Assembly: GCA_027682585.1 (NCBI GenBank)
Contig: JAQCZH010000002.1
Coordinates: forward strand, 1 to 64,000
Length of the DNA: 64,000 nucleotides
Direction: 5' to 3'
Source: Lachnospiraceae bacterium AF51-6-b8A
GTDB taxonomy: Bacteria; Bacillota; Clostridia; Lachnospirales; Lachnospiraceae
The notes beneath the pieces are model-generated. The model worked only from the letters and a program-made list of their open reading frames with translations, was not told the DNA's origin and made no database searches. Both the position numbers and the translations under genes were made by a program. Positions 28,159 to 37,005 of the stretch are shown in pieces; the first letter of the stretch is position 1; every line of letters begins with the position of its first letter.

Positions 28159-28255
28159 CTAAAGTACTACAGCATAAAAGAACAACAGAACAAAACATAC
28201 CACTTTACTCATAACTCCCTGTAGATGAAGAAATCTGCCGTTTCAAATCCATTTC

Positions 28256-28906
28256 TTAGCCTCTCTGCCAGTTCAGATCTGCGTTTTTTAACCTGCAATA
28301 TTTATTTTGCCCCCCATTTTCCTGATAAGTTTCAAAAACTCCGGTGACACAGATCTTTGTATTTTCCTCCGGATATTCCTCCGGATACCGGTGACTTCCG
28401 TCTCCCCAGACGAACTCGATTCCATTCTGACAGCATCCCTGCGCATCCTTGATGATACAGCAGTAGTAATTGTGTCCGTCCACGGATACGACATTTAAGA
28501 TACCTGAAATTCGAACGCGCTTTCCAACAAAACTCTCCGGCTCCGTCATCATCTGAAAGACGTTCGCATAGACCATGTCAGCTCCCATCGTCGTCAGATC
28601 ACAGTCCACATTTCCCTTATCTTTCTCTTCTCTCTCCTGCGGCTGATTATCTTGGCTTCCAGCTGCAGACGCAGAGGGCTTTGTACCCTGACTCCCGCTC
28701 CCAGGTTCAGGATCCCGGACTTCGGTCGTATTCTCTGCCGCGGCGGAAGCGTTCTTTTCCTTTTGAATTTCCCCTTGAACGGTGTCCTCTACCTTATTTC
28801 CTGTTTTTGCACGGCTGGCTGCCTGATTGGAACCGCAGCCGGTAAGCAGCAGGAGGACAGACAAAACTGCAACCGCCTGTACTGCACCCTTGTATCGATA
28901 CGTCAT
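28256..28906 (-). CDS. Zinc-operon lipoprotein with OB-fold-like domain
   Basis: A 216-residue lipoprotein. The signal peptide ends in the lipobox LLTGC (Cys near residue 24), followed by a low-complexity Ser/Gln/Glu linker to about 95. The conserved domain follows, with DLTTMGADMVYANVFQMM, ESFVGKRVRISGILNV, a Cys-containing CCIIKDAQGCCQNGIEF and ICVTGVFETYQ. It looks like a small OB-fold domain, possibly metal-binding through the clustered Cys. Its ATG at 28906 lies four bases after the znuB stop, making it the last gene of the zinc uptake operon. The role is unproven: a metal-handling or sensing lipoprotein is my inference. Confidence 0.7.
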   Translation of the reverse strand: MTYRYKGAVQAVAVLSVLLLLTGCGSNQAASRAKTGNKVEDTVQGEIQKEKNASAAAENTTEVRDPEPGSGSQGTKPSASAAGSQDNQPQEREEKDKGNVDCDLTTMGADMVYANVFQMMTEPESFVGKRVRISGILNVVSVDGHNYYCCIIKDAQGCCQNGIEFVWGDGSHRYPEEYPEENTKICVTGVFETYQENGGQNKYCRLKNADLNWQRG

Positions 28907-28910
28907 CTGA

Positions 28911-29744
28911 TCAACCTCTTGCCTTTCCTGCAACAAGGTGCAAAAAGAACACCCCCATATCAAACAGAACGATTGTTGCTCCAACCGGAGTAGAAGCCAG
29001 AATCGATAGGATAATCCCAAATGCGGCTCCCAGCATGGATAAGAACGCCGCGTAGATCACGGTTCCCCTGAAACTGCGAAAGAGCTGCATGGCAGAAAGA
29101 GCCGGAAATACCAGCAGAGCCGTAATCAGAAGTGATCCCACCAAATCCATTGCCATGACGATAATCACCGCGATCAGGACCGCGATCAGCGTCTGATAAG
29201 CTCCCACCCTGATTCCAGTGGCGGAGGCAAAATCCTCATCGAAGGTCACCGAAAAAATCCGATGATAAAACAGGATGAAGACTGCTACCGTAACAAAGGT
29301 CATCAGCAGGCAGACCTGCACCTGCGTCCAGGTCAGAGTCAGAATTGATGTAGAACCAAAGAGGGTTGTGCACACATCTCCTGAGACATTGGCAGAAGCG
29401 GAGAAGACATTCATCAGTAAATAGCCCGCTGCCAACGTGGAAACCGACACAATAGCAAGCGTCGCGTCTCCATGGATTCGTTCACTGGATCCAAAGCGCA
29501 GAAGTACCAAGGCACAGAGAATCGTAACCGGCATGATCAGGAGACTGTAGTCTGACAGCTTTAAAATGGCAGCCACCGCCATAGCCCCGAAAGCCGCATG
29601 CGACAATCCATCTCCGATATAAGAAAAACCCCTGAGAACAAGAATCACTCCCAGAAGGGCGGAGCACATGGCAATCAAAATTCCGGCAAGCAGGGCGCGC
29701 TGAACAAATGGGAAATTCAGGTAATACATCAGTAAACCGATCAT
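28911..29744 (-). CDS. znuB: Zinc/manganese-type ABC transporter permease (ZnuB-like)
   Basis: A 277-residue permease of the ABC-3 family with about eight membrane segments. LRGFSYIGDGLSHAAFGAMA near the N-terminus and LVGSLLITALLVFPALSAMQL near the end are family marks. The ATG overlaps the ATPase stop by four bases, which sets the start. It passes metal ions released by the binding protein at 30474-31484. Confidence 0.92.
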   Translation of the reverse strand: MIGLLMYYLNFPFVQRALLAGILIAMCSALLGVILVLRGFSYIGDGLSHAAFGAMAVAAILKLSDYSLLIMPVTILCALVLLRFGSSERIHGDATLAIVSVSTLAAGYLLMNVFSASANVSGDVCTTLFGSTSILTLTWTQVQVCLLMTFVTVAVFILFYHRIFSVTFDEDFASATGIRVGAYQTLIAVLIAVIIVMAMDLVGSLLITALLVFPALSAMQLFRSFRGTVIYAAFLSMLGAAFGIILSILASTPVGATIVLFDMGVFFLHLVAGKARG

Positions 29745-30451
29745 AAATCCATCGTCCCTTCTTCCCATTCCTGCAGCATGGTCCAATGCCTGCTCTTCTG
29801 GTAGGCTTCCCGGCTTCCGAAGAAATGCTGTCTCCTTCCGACATGAAGCACATGCGTCGCGTACTCAACAGCCCTCAGGTCATGCGTAATCATCATGATT
29901 GTGACCCCTGCCGCATGTAATTCTCCCGTAATCCTGTACAGCTGATTCATTGCCGCCGGATCCAGACCCGCAACCGGTTCATCTAAAATCAGGACTTTTG
30001 ATGCCGCGCACAGAGCTCTTGCCAGCAGAGTTCTCTGCTTTTGCCCTCCGGACAAACTGCGATAACTTCTTCGGCGCATATCCCACATTCCAACCTGTCT
30101 GAGTTTTGCCTCGCACCGATCTTTCTGTTCTCTTGTATAGAAGAGGCGACGGTTCTGCGTGGCAGTTCCGGACAGGGTCACCTCCCACACGGTCGCCGGG
30201 AAATTCTTCTGGTGGGCACTCTGCTGGGGCAGATAACCAATTTCATATGACCTGAGTCCGTCGCCGATCTTAATTTCCCCCGACAGCGGATCAAGCAAAT
30301 GCAGAAGTGTCTTCATCAAGGTGCTTTTACCGGCGCCGTTCATTCCAACAAGACATAGATAGTCTCCCGGATTCACCTCAAAATTCAAGTCCTTCGCGAC
30401 AGCCTTCCCGCCATATCCCACGGACAGCTGGCTGCATCTGATATATGACAT
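29741..30451 (-). CDS. znuC: Zinc/manganese-type ABC transporter ATP-binding protein (ZnuC-like)
   Basis: A 236-residue ABC ATPase. Walker A is GMNGAGKSTLMK near residue 37, the Q loop lies in GYLPQQ, the signature is SLSGGQKQRTLLARAL, Walker B is VLILDEPVAGLD and the switch His is in MITHD. It energises the adjacent permease. Gene order and overlaps put it in the middle of the metal operon. Confidence 0.93.
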   Translation of the reverse strand: MSYIRCSQLSVGYGGKAVAKDLNFEVNPGDYLCLVGMNGAGKSTLMKTLLHLLDPLSGEIKIGDGLRSYEIGYLPQQSAHQKNFPATVWEVTLSGTATQNRRLFYTREQKDRCEAKLRQVGMWDMRRRSYRSLSGGQKQRTLLARALCAASKVLILDEPVAGLDPAAMNQLYRITGELHAAGVTIMMITHDLRAVEYATHVLHVGRRQHFFGSREAYQKSRHWTMLQEWEEGTMDL

Positions 30452-30473
30452 GAAATCGTCCTGCTCCTTCGCC

Positions 30474-31484
30474 TCACTTAAGTGCTGATTTTAAAATCTC
30501 CAGATTGTGACCCATCGCCTTCAAATAGGTCTCTCCCTTCTCGATATCTTCTCGCGACACGGATTGCAGGGAGTCCATAGCCATGATCTTCTGATTCTTC
30601 TCTTTCGTATTCTCTCTGATGGTATTGGCAATCTTCTGATCGGACTTCTCGATGGTAAGAATGACCGGCAAATGAAGTTCATCCGCCTTTTTTGCCAGGA
30701 AGGTGATCGTCTGAAAACTGGCCTCTGTCTCGGCGCTGCATCCGACAAAGGCAGCATAATATTTCAGGCCGTAGTCATCAATCAGATAGCGGAAGGGAAA
30801 GCGGTCCCCGAACAGAAGGACCTTATGCCCTGTCTTCTTGATTTCATTCGCGTATCTGTCATCCAGCTCCCTAAGCTGATTCTGATAGTTCTGCGTGTTT
30901 GCGTCAATAACATCTGCATCTTTTGGATCAATTTTTTTCATTTGATCGGAGATCAAAGTCACCAGCTTCTGCGCATTTTTCAGAGACAGCCAGACATGCT
31001 CGTCATACTCCGGCTCTTTCTGTCCTTCCTCCTCCTCTTCTTCCTCTGTCTGCATTCCCTCGACGACTTCCTCCTCCTTCTTGCTGTCCCCCAGAGACTC
31101 CAGCATATTCACCGTCTCCAGCGAATGATTTGAAGAATCCTTGAGTGCGTCTGACACCCATCCGTCTGACTCACCGCCTACATAAATGAAAAGATTCGCT
31201 CCTTCTATTTTAGCCATATCCGCCGCACTGGGCCGATAACTGTGCAAATCGACTCCATCCTCCATCAGATAGGTCACCTCAAACTTATCCTTCAGCGCAC
31301 CAATCAGGTTCATGACCCAGTCATACTGCGGATATGTCGTACAAACGATTCGATACTTTGCCTGTCCGGCTTCTGCGGACTTCTCATCCCCATTCATCCC
31401 CTTTTTGGCGGAAAAATCGCAGCCCGTGAGCACAAGCAGAGCCAGTACGAACACGAGCAGTAAAGACATCATTTTCTTTTTCAT
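30474..31484 (-). CDS. znuA: Metal ABC transporter substrate-binding lipoprotein (ZnuA-like)
   Basis: A 336-residue lipoprotein of the cluster 9 metal-binding family. The signal peptide ends at LVLTGC. Metal-site regions seen are DLHSYRPS (first His) and EHVWLSLKNAQ (second His). Between them is a loop very rich in Glu where classic ZnuA has a His-rich loop. Where classic members have the third His, this protein has LLFGDRFPFRYLIDDYGL with no His, followed by FVGCSAETEAS. The subgroup therefore has an altered site, and the metal could be zinc or manganese. The gene is the second in the operon, after its regulator. Confidence 0.88.
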   Translation of the reverse strand: MKKKMMSLLLVFVLALLVLTGCDFSAKKGMNGDEKSAEAGQAKYRIVCTTYPQYDWVMNLIGALKDKFEVTYLMEDGVDLHSYRPSAADMAKIEGANLFIYVGGESDGWVSDALKDSSNHSLETVNMLESLGDSKKEEEVVEGMQTEEEEEEEGQKEPEYDEHVWLSLKNAQKLVTLISDQMKKIDPKDADVIDANTQNYQNQLRELDDRYANEIKKTGHKVLLFGDRFPFRYLIDDYGLKYYAAFVGCSAETEASFQTITFLAKKADELHLPVILTIEKSDQKIANTIRENTKEKNQKIMAMDSLQSVSREDIEKGETYLKAMGHNLEILKSALK

Positions 31485-31545
31485 TTATTTTGCAGATCCT
31501 TTCTAGGTTCCTCTAAGGCATCAACTCACAACACACAGGCTGAAT

Positions 31546-31953
31546 TCATCTGGCTCTGCATTCCCGACAATATCCGGATAAACTGCTGCTGTCCGTCATC
31601 ACATCAAAGCCATATGCTTCCAAAACCCTGCGCAGGAAATTCTCTGCAAAGGGATTCTCCAGATGGATGATCCGACCGCAGCCTCTGCACCTGGCATGAA
31701 GATGCTTGTGGCAGGATTCCCCCTCCATGGCGCTCTGATAAAAAAGGCGGTCTGTATGATCCGGATGAAAGGCAAGCAGGCGGCGATCTCTTGTCATCCG
31801 ATCCAGCGTCCGATAAATTGTAGCCCGATCCGCTGCCTTTCCCTGTTCGTGCATATCCTGGATCAGTGTTCCCGCATCAAAAGCCTGTTCCGGATGCCTT
31901 CGTATATAGTCCTCAATGATCTGAACCCCTTTGGAATGATATCGTTTCTGCAT
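31546..31953 (-). CDS. Fur family transcriptional regulator, probable Zur
   Basis: A 135-residue Fur protein. The N-terminal winged helix includes ADRATIYRTLDRM, the family DNA-recognition helix. The C-terminal half has the structural zinc site CRGCGRI and CREC (two CxxC), and His-rich HKHLHARC. It is the first gene of the zinc uptake operon, so Zur-like control of its own operon is the natural reading. Fur (iron) or PerR remain possible. GGAGGG precedes the ATG. Confidence 0.87.
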   Translation of the reverse strand: MQKRYHSKGVQIIEDYIRRHPEQAFDAGTLIQDMHEQGKAADRATIYRTLDRMTRDRRLLAFHPDHTDRLFYQSAMEGESCHKHLHARCRGCGRIIHLENPFAENFLRRVLEAYGFDVMTDSSSLSGYCRECRAR

Positions 31954-31988
31954 AGCCCTCCCATTTTGCGACCCATTTGCATTTTAAT

Positions 31989-32017
31989 ATCATAGAAATC
32001 ACTCCCGCATTTGTCAA
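31989..32017 (-). promoter_or_regulatory. Promoter of the zinc uptake operon
   Basis: Minus-strand consensus TTGACA (32012-32017), a 17-base spacer and TATGAT (31989-31994). The -35 box lies in the inverted repeat TTGTC-TT-GACAA, a possible operator. Transcription starts near 31982, about 30 bases before the regulator gene. Confidence 0.75.
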
Positions 32018-32129
32018 GACAAGTCTTCTGAATCTGTAAATGATCTCTGCGTCCCATAGTATGACTAAGAACTACGGTTATGTCAGCCAATCTGTCAGCG
32101 GAAGGCATCCTCTGCAAGACCTGTAAGGA

Positions 32130-32927
32130 TCACTTGATCCCAAAAAGAAGTGTGGATCCCGACAGAAACAAAAATCTGGCTTCGCCCGGGCTCATAAATT
32201 CTCCCTTTGTCGTGTCAATCAGGACAACCTCCTGATAGCCCATGGACAAAAGCCTGTCTCGAAAAACTTCCATATCTCCATATCTTTCCTTATTCATAAG
32301 ATCATGTATCGCGAAAATTCCTCCCTTTTTCAGTACGCGAAGTGATTCCAGAAGGATTTCCTGCCTGTTATGCCCCGAAATATTGTGATAGACGTAATTG
32401 CTGGTCACCGCATCAAAACTCTCATCCGGAAAATCCAAATGCAAAGCATCTCCCTTGACAAACTGCGTATTTGACGTTCCCTCTGCCCTCGCATTGTTCT
32501 CGCACAATTTCTGACTGAAGTTAGAGTATTCCTTCCCCCAGCGATCCAGACCGATCATGAGGGCTCCGGGATTTCTCCTGGCACAGGCGATCGTGAGAGC
32601 TCCGCTGCCGCACCCCACGTCAAGGCCTCTGCCCCCTTTGGGGATATCAACGCGCCGGGCAACCCCCTCTATGATCTGCCTGGACATCTGCCTCTTCCCA
32701 CTGTAGGAGAAGGCAAAGTGCCAGGCCAGAAACATCGCAGAAGCGCCCAGTCCCAGCAAGACCATAATTCCAAAGAGAATTCCCAGCACAAGCTGCAGCG
32801 TGCTCCCCCCTTTCACCAGAAAACCCGGCAGTCCAAACAGTAAAAAGAGCAGGAGAAACGCGCCTGTCATCCCCATACTGCCATAGACCATTTGATCCGG
32901 TACCCAGTTTGAATATTCAGCCTTCAT
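32130..32927 (-). CDS. Membrane-anchored SAM-dependent methyltransferase
   Basis: A 265-residue protein. Two or three membrane segments in residues 15-85 are followed by a class I methyltransferase domain. Motif I is GLDVGCGSGALTIA, motif post-I is LMIGLDRW, and FVKGDALHLDFPDESFDAVTS and LKKGGIFAIHDLM follow. Motif I and the block KGDALHLDFPD are typical of methyltransferase_11 proteins. GGAGAATC precedes ATG 32927. It has no partner genes. An inverted repeat resembling the flavodoxin operators lies about 120 bases upstream. The substrate is unknown. Confidence 0.78.
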   Translation of the reverse strand: MKAEYSNWVPDQMVYGSMGMTGAFLLLFLLFGLPGFLVKGGSTLQLVLGILFGIMVLLGLGASAMFLAWHFAFSYSGKRQMSRQIIEGVARRVDIPKGGRGLDVGCGSGALTIACARRNPGALMIGLDRWGKEYSNFSQKLCENNARAEGTSNTQFVKGDALHLDFPDESFDAVTSNYVYHNISGHNRQEILLESLRVLKKGGIFAIHDLMNKERYGDMEVFRDRLLSMGYQEVVLIDTTKGEFMSPGEARFLFLSGSTLLFGIK

Positions 32928-33044
32928 ATGGATTCTCCCTCCTGCCGACTCATGAAGTAAATTGTAATCAGAACAGTTCCTTATCGCCTGCAAATACAGA
33001 CCTTATAACAAGTCCGTTGCGGCAGCCCTCCGTCAAACGGCTTC

Positions 33045-33064
33045 TTGTTAGATTGTTCTAACAA
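33045..33064. promoter_or_regulatory. Inverted repeat TTGTTAG-N6-CTAACAA (candidate metal or redox operator)
   Basis: A perfect 7-base inverted repeat with a six-base centre (33045-33051 and 33058-33064). The same half-site spacing occurs at 52456-52475 beside the flavodoxin promoter, and 17 bases (CTAACAAAATGATACAA, 33058-33074) recur exactly there in reverse complement. It sits upstream of the membrane methyltransferase gene on the minus strand. The half-site resembles DtxR/IdeR operators; Rex sites have a different centre. Confidence 0.5.
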
Positions 33065-33217
33065 AATGATACAAAACTTTCATCAAAGCTTCCAGTAGCT
33101 CTGCCCCCTTTTTTCAACTGGCAAAATCTTTGCTCCAACACCAGGGGCAAAAGACGCAAGTTCTCTGTTAACTCGACAAAAATCTGCCGCAGGCCTCTTT
33201 ACACATAACCCGCATGC

Positions 33218-33249
33218 AAAAAAGATCCCCTCTCAATTGAGAAGGGATC
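33218..33249 (-). terminator. Rho-independent terminator of ftsH
   Basis: Minus-strand GATCCCTTCTC and GAGAGGGGATC arms with an AATT loop, followed by a run of T. It lies about 40 bases after the ftsH stop. Confidence 0.88.
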
Positions 33250-33288
33250 CTGCGTGCTCATCTTTCAAATGATTTAATCATTCGTCTC

Positions 33289-35277
33289 TTATCTTTCCTG
33301 TTCCTTTGCAGCAGAACCAGCCGACTCTTCCTTGGCAGTATCGACAGGTTCCTCCGCAACAGCATCCGCAGGCTCTTCCTCTGCAGTACCGACAGACTCC
33401 TCTTCTGCGGCATCAAGGGGCTCATTCGCCATGGGAATCCCTCTTCGCTTCACCGGGGCATTGAGGATCTCCATGAACTCCTCTCCGGTAATGGTCTCGC
33501 GGAAATAGAGGTACTCGGCCAGTTCGTCCAGCTTGGCCTTGTTATCAGCAATCAGCTTGCGGGCCTTGTCATGCTGCTTTCGAACCAGTTCCACGACCCT
33601 GTGGTCGATCAGCGTCTGTGTCTCCGGAGAGCAGGCCAGAGAAGCATCTCCTCCCAGGTATTGATTGGTCACTGTCTCCATAGCTACCATATCGAATTCA
33701 TCCGACATTCCATAGCGGGTAATCATTGCTCTTGCCAGCTTTGTTGCCTTCTCAATATCATTGGAAGCGCCTGTCGTCACGGAATGGAACTCAATCTCCT
33801 CGGCAGCTCTCCCTCCTGTCAGGGTGGCAATCTGGTTCTCCATCTCTTCCCTGCTCATCAGATAGTGATTGCCCTCATCCTCCACCTGCATAGTATAACC
33901 CAGGGCTCCGGAGGTACGGGGTACGATGGTGATCTTGGTCACCGGCGCGGAATGGGACTGCAGGGCAGCTACCAGGGCATGGCCGATCTCGTGGTAAGAG
34001 ACAATCAGCTTCTCCTTGTCGCTTAGAATGGCGTTCTTCTTCTGATAACCTGCAATGACAACTTCAATAGACTCCTCCAAGTCCTCCTGTGTCGCGAAGG
34101 AACGGCCGGAACGAACGGCCCGAAGAGCAGCTTCATTGACCATATTGGCCAGTTCCGCCCCAGAGGCTCCAGCCGCCATACGTGCGATCTTATCGAAGTC
34201 GACATCGTCCCCGATCTTGACCTTTTTGGCATGCACCTTGAGAATATCAATTCTTCCCTGCAGGTCCGGAAGCTCGACAGGAACGCGGCGGTCAAAACGC
34301 CCGGGACGGGTCAGGGCAAGATCAAGGGCTTCCGGCCGATTGGTAGCCGCCAGGATAACAACGCCCAGATTGTCCTCGAATCCGTCCATCTCCGTCAAAA
34401 GCTGATTCAGGGTCTGCTCCCTCTCATCATTGCCGCCGAAATTGCCTCCCTCTCTCTTCTTGCCGATGGCGTCAATCTCGTCAATGAAGACAATGCAGGG
34501 GGCCTTCTCCTTGGCCTGACGGAAGAGGTCTCTGACCTTGGAAGCTCCCATCCCGACGAACATCTCTACGAATTCAGATCCGCTCATGGAGAAGAAAGGA
34601 ACATTGGCCTCACCAGCGACCGCCTTGGCCAACATGGTCTTACCGGTTCCCGGAGGGCCCACCAGAAGAATGCCCTTAGGCATCTTGGCGCCGATGGCTG
34701 TGTACTTGTGGGGGTCATGCAGGTACTCAACAATCTCCTGCAGGTTCTCTTTGGCCTCTTCCTCTCCGGCCACATCGTCAAAACGGATGCCGTCAGAGCT
34801 CTTGACATAGACCTTGGCATTGGACTTGCCCATGCCGAAACTGAGGGAATTGCCGCCAAGCGCTCCTCCCATGCGATCCATCATCCTGCGGGAGAGGAAT
34901 TCACCGATGACCCAGAAGATCAGCAGAGGAAGGATAAAGCTCAAAAGAAAACTCATCACCGGGCTGGTCTGCGTTCGAATCTGGCCGGAAAACTTTGCTC
35001 CGGACTGGTAGAGGCGGTCCGTCAGACCCTGATCATTGACAAGCCCGGTCGTGTACTTGTTACCGCTCTTATCCGTAAAGGTGATCTGGCTGCTGTCAAT
35101 ATCGACCTGGTCAATCTGCTTGTCATTCGTCATCTGAATGAACGTCGAATAATCCACGTTCTTGACCTGAGAAGATGCCACTTTGGGAAGCACCATGGTA
35201 TTAATGACAATCACAATCAAAAGGATCACCAGATAATAAACAGCCAGAGGCAGCTTAGGTTTCTTTACTTCGTTCAT
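33289..35277 (-). CDS. ftsH: ATP-dependent zinc metalloprotease FtsH
   Basis: A 662-residue membrane-anchored AAA+ protease. Two membrane segments (about 10-30 and 100-120) flank an extracytoplasmic domain. The AAA+ module has GPPGTGKT near residue 209, Walker [13 protein letters not shown], and the SRH region with ATNRPEALD and RPGRFDRR. The zinc site is HEIGH near residue 428 with a later Asp. The C-terminal tail of about 45 residues is Ala/Glu repeats (EEPADA-type), unlike Bacillus FtsH, and is likely disordered. A CIRCE-like site lies about 185 bases upstream. The exact start (35283 or 35277) is uncertain by two codons. Confidence 0.97.
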   Translation of the reverse strand: MNEVKKPKLPLAVYYLVILLIVIVINTMVLPKVASSQVKNVDYSTFIQMTNDKQIDQVDIDSSQITFTDKSGNKYTTGLVNDQGLTDRLYQSGAKFSGQIRTQTSPVMSFLLSFILPLLIFWVIGEFLSRRMMDRMGGALGGNSLSFGMGKSNAKVYVKSSDGIRFDDVAGEEEAKENLQEIVEYLHDPHKYTAIGAKMPKGILLVGPPGTGKTMLAKAVAGEANVPFFSMSGSEFVEMFVGMGASKVRDLFRQAKEKAPCIVFIDEIDAIGKKREGGNFGGNDEREQTLNQLLTEMDGFEDNLGVVILAATNRPEALDLALTRPGRFDRRVPVELPDLQGRIDILKVHAKKVKIGDDVDFDKIARMAAGASGAELANMVNEAALRAVRSGRSFATQEDLEESIEVVIAGYQKKNAILSDKEKLIVSYHEIGHALVAALQSHSAPVTKITIVPRTSGALGYTMQVEDEGNHYLMSREEMENQIATLTGGRAAEEIEFHSVTTGASNDIEKATKLARAMITRYGMSDEFDMVAMETVTNQYLGGDASLACSPETQTLIDHRVVELVRKQHDKARKLIADNKAKLDELAEYLYFRETITGEEFMEILNAPVKRRGIPMANEPLDAAEEESVGTAEEEPADAVAEEPVDTAKEESAGSAAKEQER

Positions 35278-35461
35278 AAGCATCTCTCACTTTCCGCCGG
35301 AAAGGTCTCCTCAGCCAGAGAACTGACCTCTCCCGCAAGATCACTCCGCTGCAGCACTTTCCAATGAACTTTGTCTCATATCAGCAATGGGATACAGGCT
35401 TTGCAAGTATTCCATTGCCGTGAACCAAGCGTATGTAAGCGCGCATTAACTTTAACTATGT

Positions 35462-35488
35462 TTAGCACTCTACTACTTTGTCTGCTAA
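35462..35488. promoter_or_regulatory. CIRCE-like element (HrcA operator)
   Basis: TTAGCACTC, nine bases, then GTCTGCTAA. The CIRCE consensus is TTAGCACTC-N9-GAGTGCTAA, so the first arm is perfect, the gap is exact and the second arm differs at two bases. It lies between the divergent ftsH (minus) and ydcF-like (plus) genes, within plausible promoter sequence for either. HrcA repression of heat-shock genes at CIRCE sites is established; here the target is inferred. Confidence 0.6.
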
Positions 35489-35649
35489 TAATCCAGTCTT
35501 TGCGCACAATTTATAGAAAGTTAAGAAATGTCTCTGTCCTCTCCCTCCCTGACCCTTTTCGGGCGGTATCCCTCTTTTGACTTTCTGTGATAAGATAAGG
35601 CGAAACTTCACCTGCAACTGTAATTTTCAATCATATTCCAGGAGAGACC

Positions 35650-36261
35650 ATGCCCCTCTTATCCACTTTCATCTATATTCTCTTATTCCTGCTTATCTTC
35701 GCCTTTGCAATGGCGGCCGGCGCCATGCTCTATGCCGCCCACAGGCTGTGTCCTGCCCGGTTCGCCGGTCATATCCCGGACACTCTGCTTCTGCTGGGCT
35801 GCAAGACGAAAACCAGTTCTATCGAAAAACGCATTCGAACAGCGGCGGACTGGCTGAAGAAATACCCCGAAAGTATCTGTATCTGTTCCGGCGGCCAGGG
35901 GAAAGATGAGGATATCTCCGAGGCCGAGTACATGAAAAATGGACTGACGGCGCAGGGCATCGACTGGAAGCGGCTGCCCATGGAGCGCAATTCGACCAAT
36001 ACCAGGGAAAATCTGGCTCTCTCTCACCGGGTCATCGCCTCTCTTGGCCGAAGCGAATCCATTATCATCGTCACCTCCGCTTTCCACTGCTATCGGGCTG
36101 TCTTCCTTGGCCGCAGGGAGGGTCTGCGCTGTCTGGCTCTGCCCGCTCCCAATCCAAAGAAGAACTTTCTTCTCTTCTATGTCCGGGAGATCATTGCCAT
36201 CTGGGCCATGTGGCTGAGTGAGCTCTTCTCTGAAAGGCATTTCTTAGATACCGGATCATGA
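35650..36261 (+). CDS. YdcF family protein (DUF218)
   Basis: A 203-residue protein. One N-terminal membrane segment (about 5-28) is followed by the DUF218 Rossmann-like domain with DTLLLLGCKT, CSGGQGKDEDISEAEYM, the conserved acid and Asn in ERNSTNTRENL, and VTSAFHCYRAV. E. coli relatives ElyC/SanA/YdcF act in envelope maintenance, with unknown chemistry. AGGAGAG lies before ATG. It faces ftsH across the CIRCE-like site. Confidence 0.87.
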   Translation: MPLLSTFIYILLFLLIFAFAMAAGAMLYAAHRLCPARFAGHIPDTLLLLGCKTKTSSIEKRIRTAADWLKKYPESICICSGGQGKDEDISEAEYMKNGLTAQGIDWKRLPMERNSTNTRENLALSHRVIASLGRSESIIIVTSAFHCYRAVFLGRREGLRCLALPAPNPKKNFLLFYVREIIAIWAMWLSELFSERHFLDTGS

Positions 36262-36332
36262 CGCATTCAAAAGAAAAGATTTCTGCGCTATTACATCCGC
36301 TGGTAACGTGCACCGCCAGGTCGTGCCACTTC

Positions 36333-36366
36333 AAAAAGAGGACCGGCATTCTGCCAATCCTCTTTT
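36333..36366. terminator. Bidirectional terminator between convergent genes
   Basis: AAAAGAGGA and TCCTCTTTT arms, plus an inner GGCA-TTC-TGCC stem, with A/T runs on both sides. It serves the ydcF-like gene (plus) and the small membrane protein at 36466 (minus). Confidence 0.8.
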
Positions 36367-36465
36367 CTCTTTAAGTCCAAAGTCAAGCGATCAAAGACTA
36401 AGAATCAAATGACATTCTCAAATAAGTCCCCGCAGGCTCTTGGCGTGCTTGCGAAACGTTGGACC

Positions 36466-36822
36466 TCACTTCCCGCATAGCTTATTGGAAAGTTTCCCTC
36501 TTTGCAGGCAATCACGGATCAGGCGCGCAAAGACGAGGCCAAGGGCCGCAAAAGACACGACAGACAGATGCATAAATTGGTAGAAATCAATGAGGATCCA
36601 AACAGCTATCAGCGCAGCAAGCAAAATCATGAGCTTCATCTTTTGCATCCTATGCAAAATCAAGGCGATCACGAAAAAGGCGAGCAGGGTCCCAATCGTA
36701 TGAATCCCCAATTGCAGCCCTGCATGATAGGTGTGCGCCGCGATGGATTCTGCGGTTTTGCTCCCGATATCATAAAGAATGCATATTGCAGGAATAATGA
36801 GTCCAAGCACAAAATCAACCAT
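36466..36822 (-). CDS. Small membrane protein, unknown function
   Basis: A 118-residue protein with three or four hydrophobic segments (about 2-18, 36-56, 63-82, 85-103). It has no recognised motif. The start at 36822 is the longest plausible and follows GGAGGG at reasonable spacing. It is a single gene with its own bidirectional terminator. It could be a small integral subunit but nothing supports a specific role. Confidence 0.5.
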   Translation of the reverse strand: MVDFVLGLIIPAICILYDIGSKTAESIAAHTYHAGLQLGIHTIGTLLAFFVIALILHRMQKMKLMILLAALIAVWILIDFYQFMHLSVVSFAALGLVFARLIRDCLQRGKLSNKLCGK

Positions 36823-37005
36823 AGCCCCTCCTGTCTCCTACCGATACCGCAGGCCAATCCATGTCACGCGTATACTCCCAAAAAGCGGATTGTCATCCAT
36901 TGGACTATCCCCTGTTTATGTTTTATTCTCGATCCTAATCTATTTCTATTCGCAGAATAGATGATTTCTCACTAAATATTTTGTTTATAATGCTGCTTTT
37001 GCTGA

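Larger units (their letters stand above)
32928..33288. other. Intergenic region with operator-like inverted repeat and ftsH terminator
   Basis: No coding frame is convincing. It holds the inverted repeat at 33045-33064 and the ftsH terminator at 33218-33249, both listed separately. Confidence 0.7.

Noticed and set aside
33045..33064. Rex (NADH-responsive) operator
   Set aside because: Rex sites are TTGTTAA-N4-TTAACAA type; here the half-site ends in G and the centre is six bases, which fits DtxR-like sites better, though Rex is not strictly excluded.
34231..35367. 378-codon frame antisense to ftsH
   Set aside because: It is a mirror frame of a well-conserved gene, with no recognisable domain or ribosome site.
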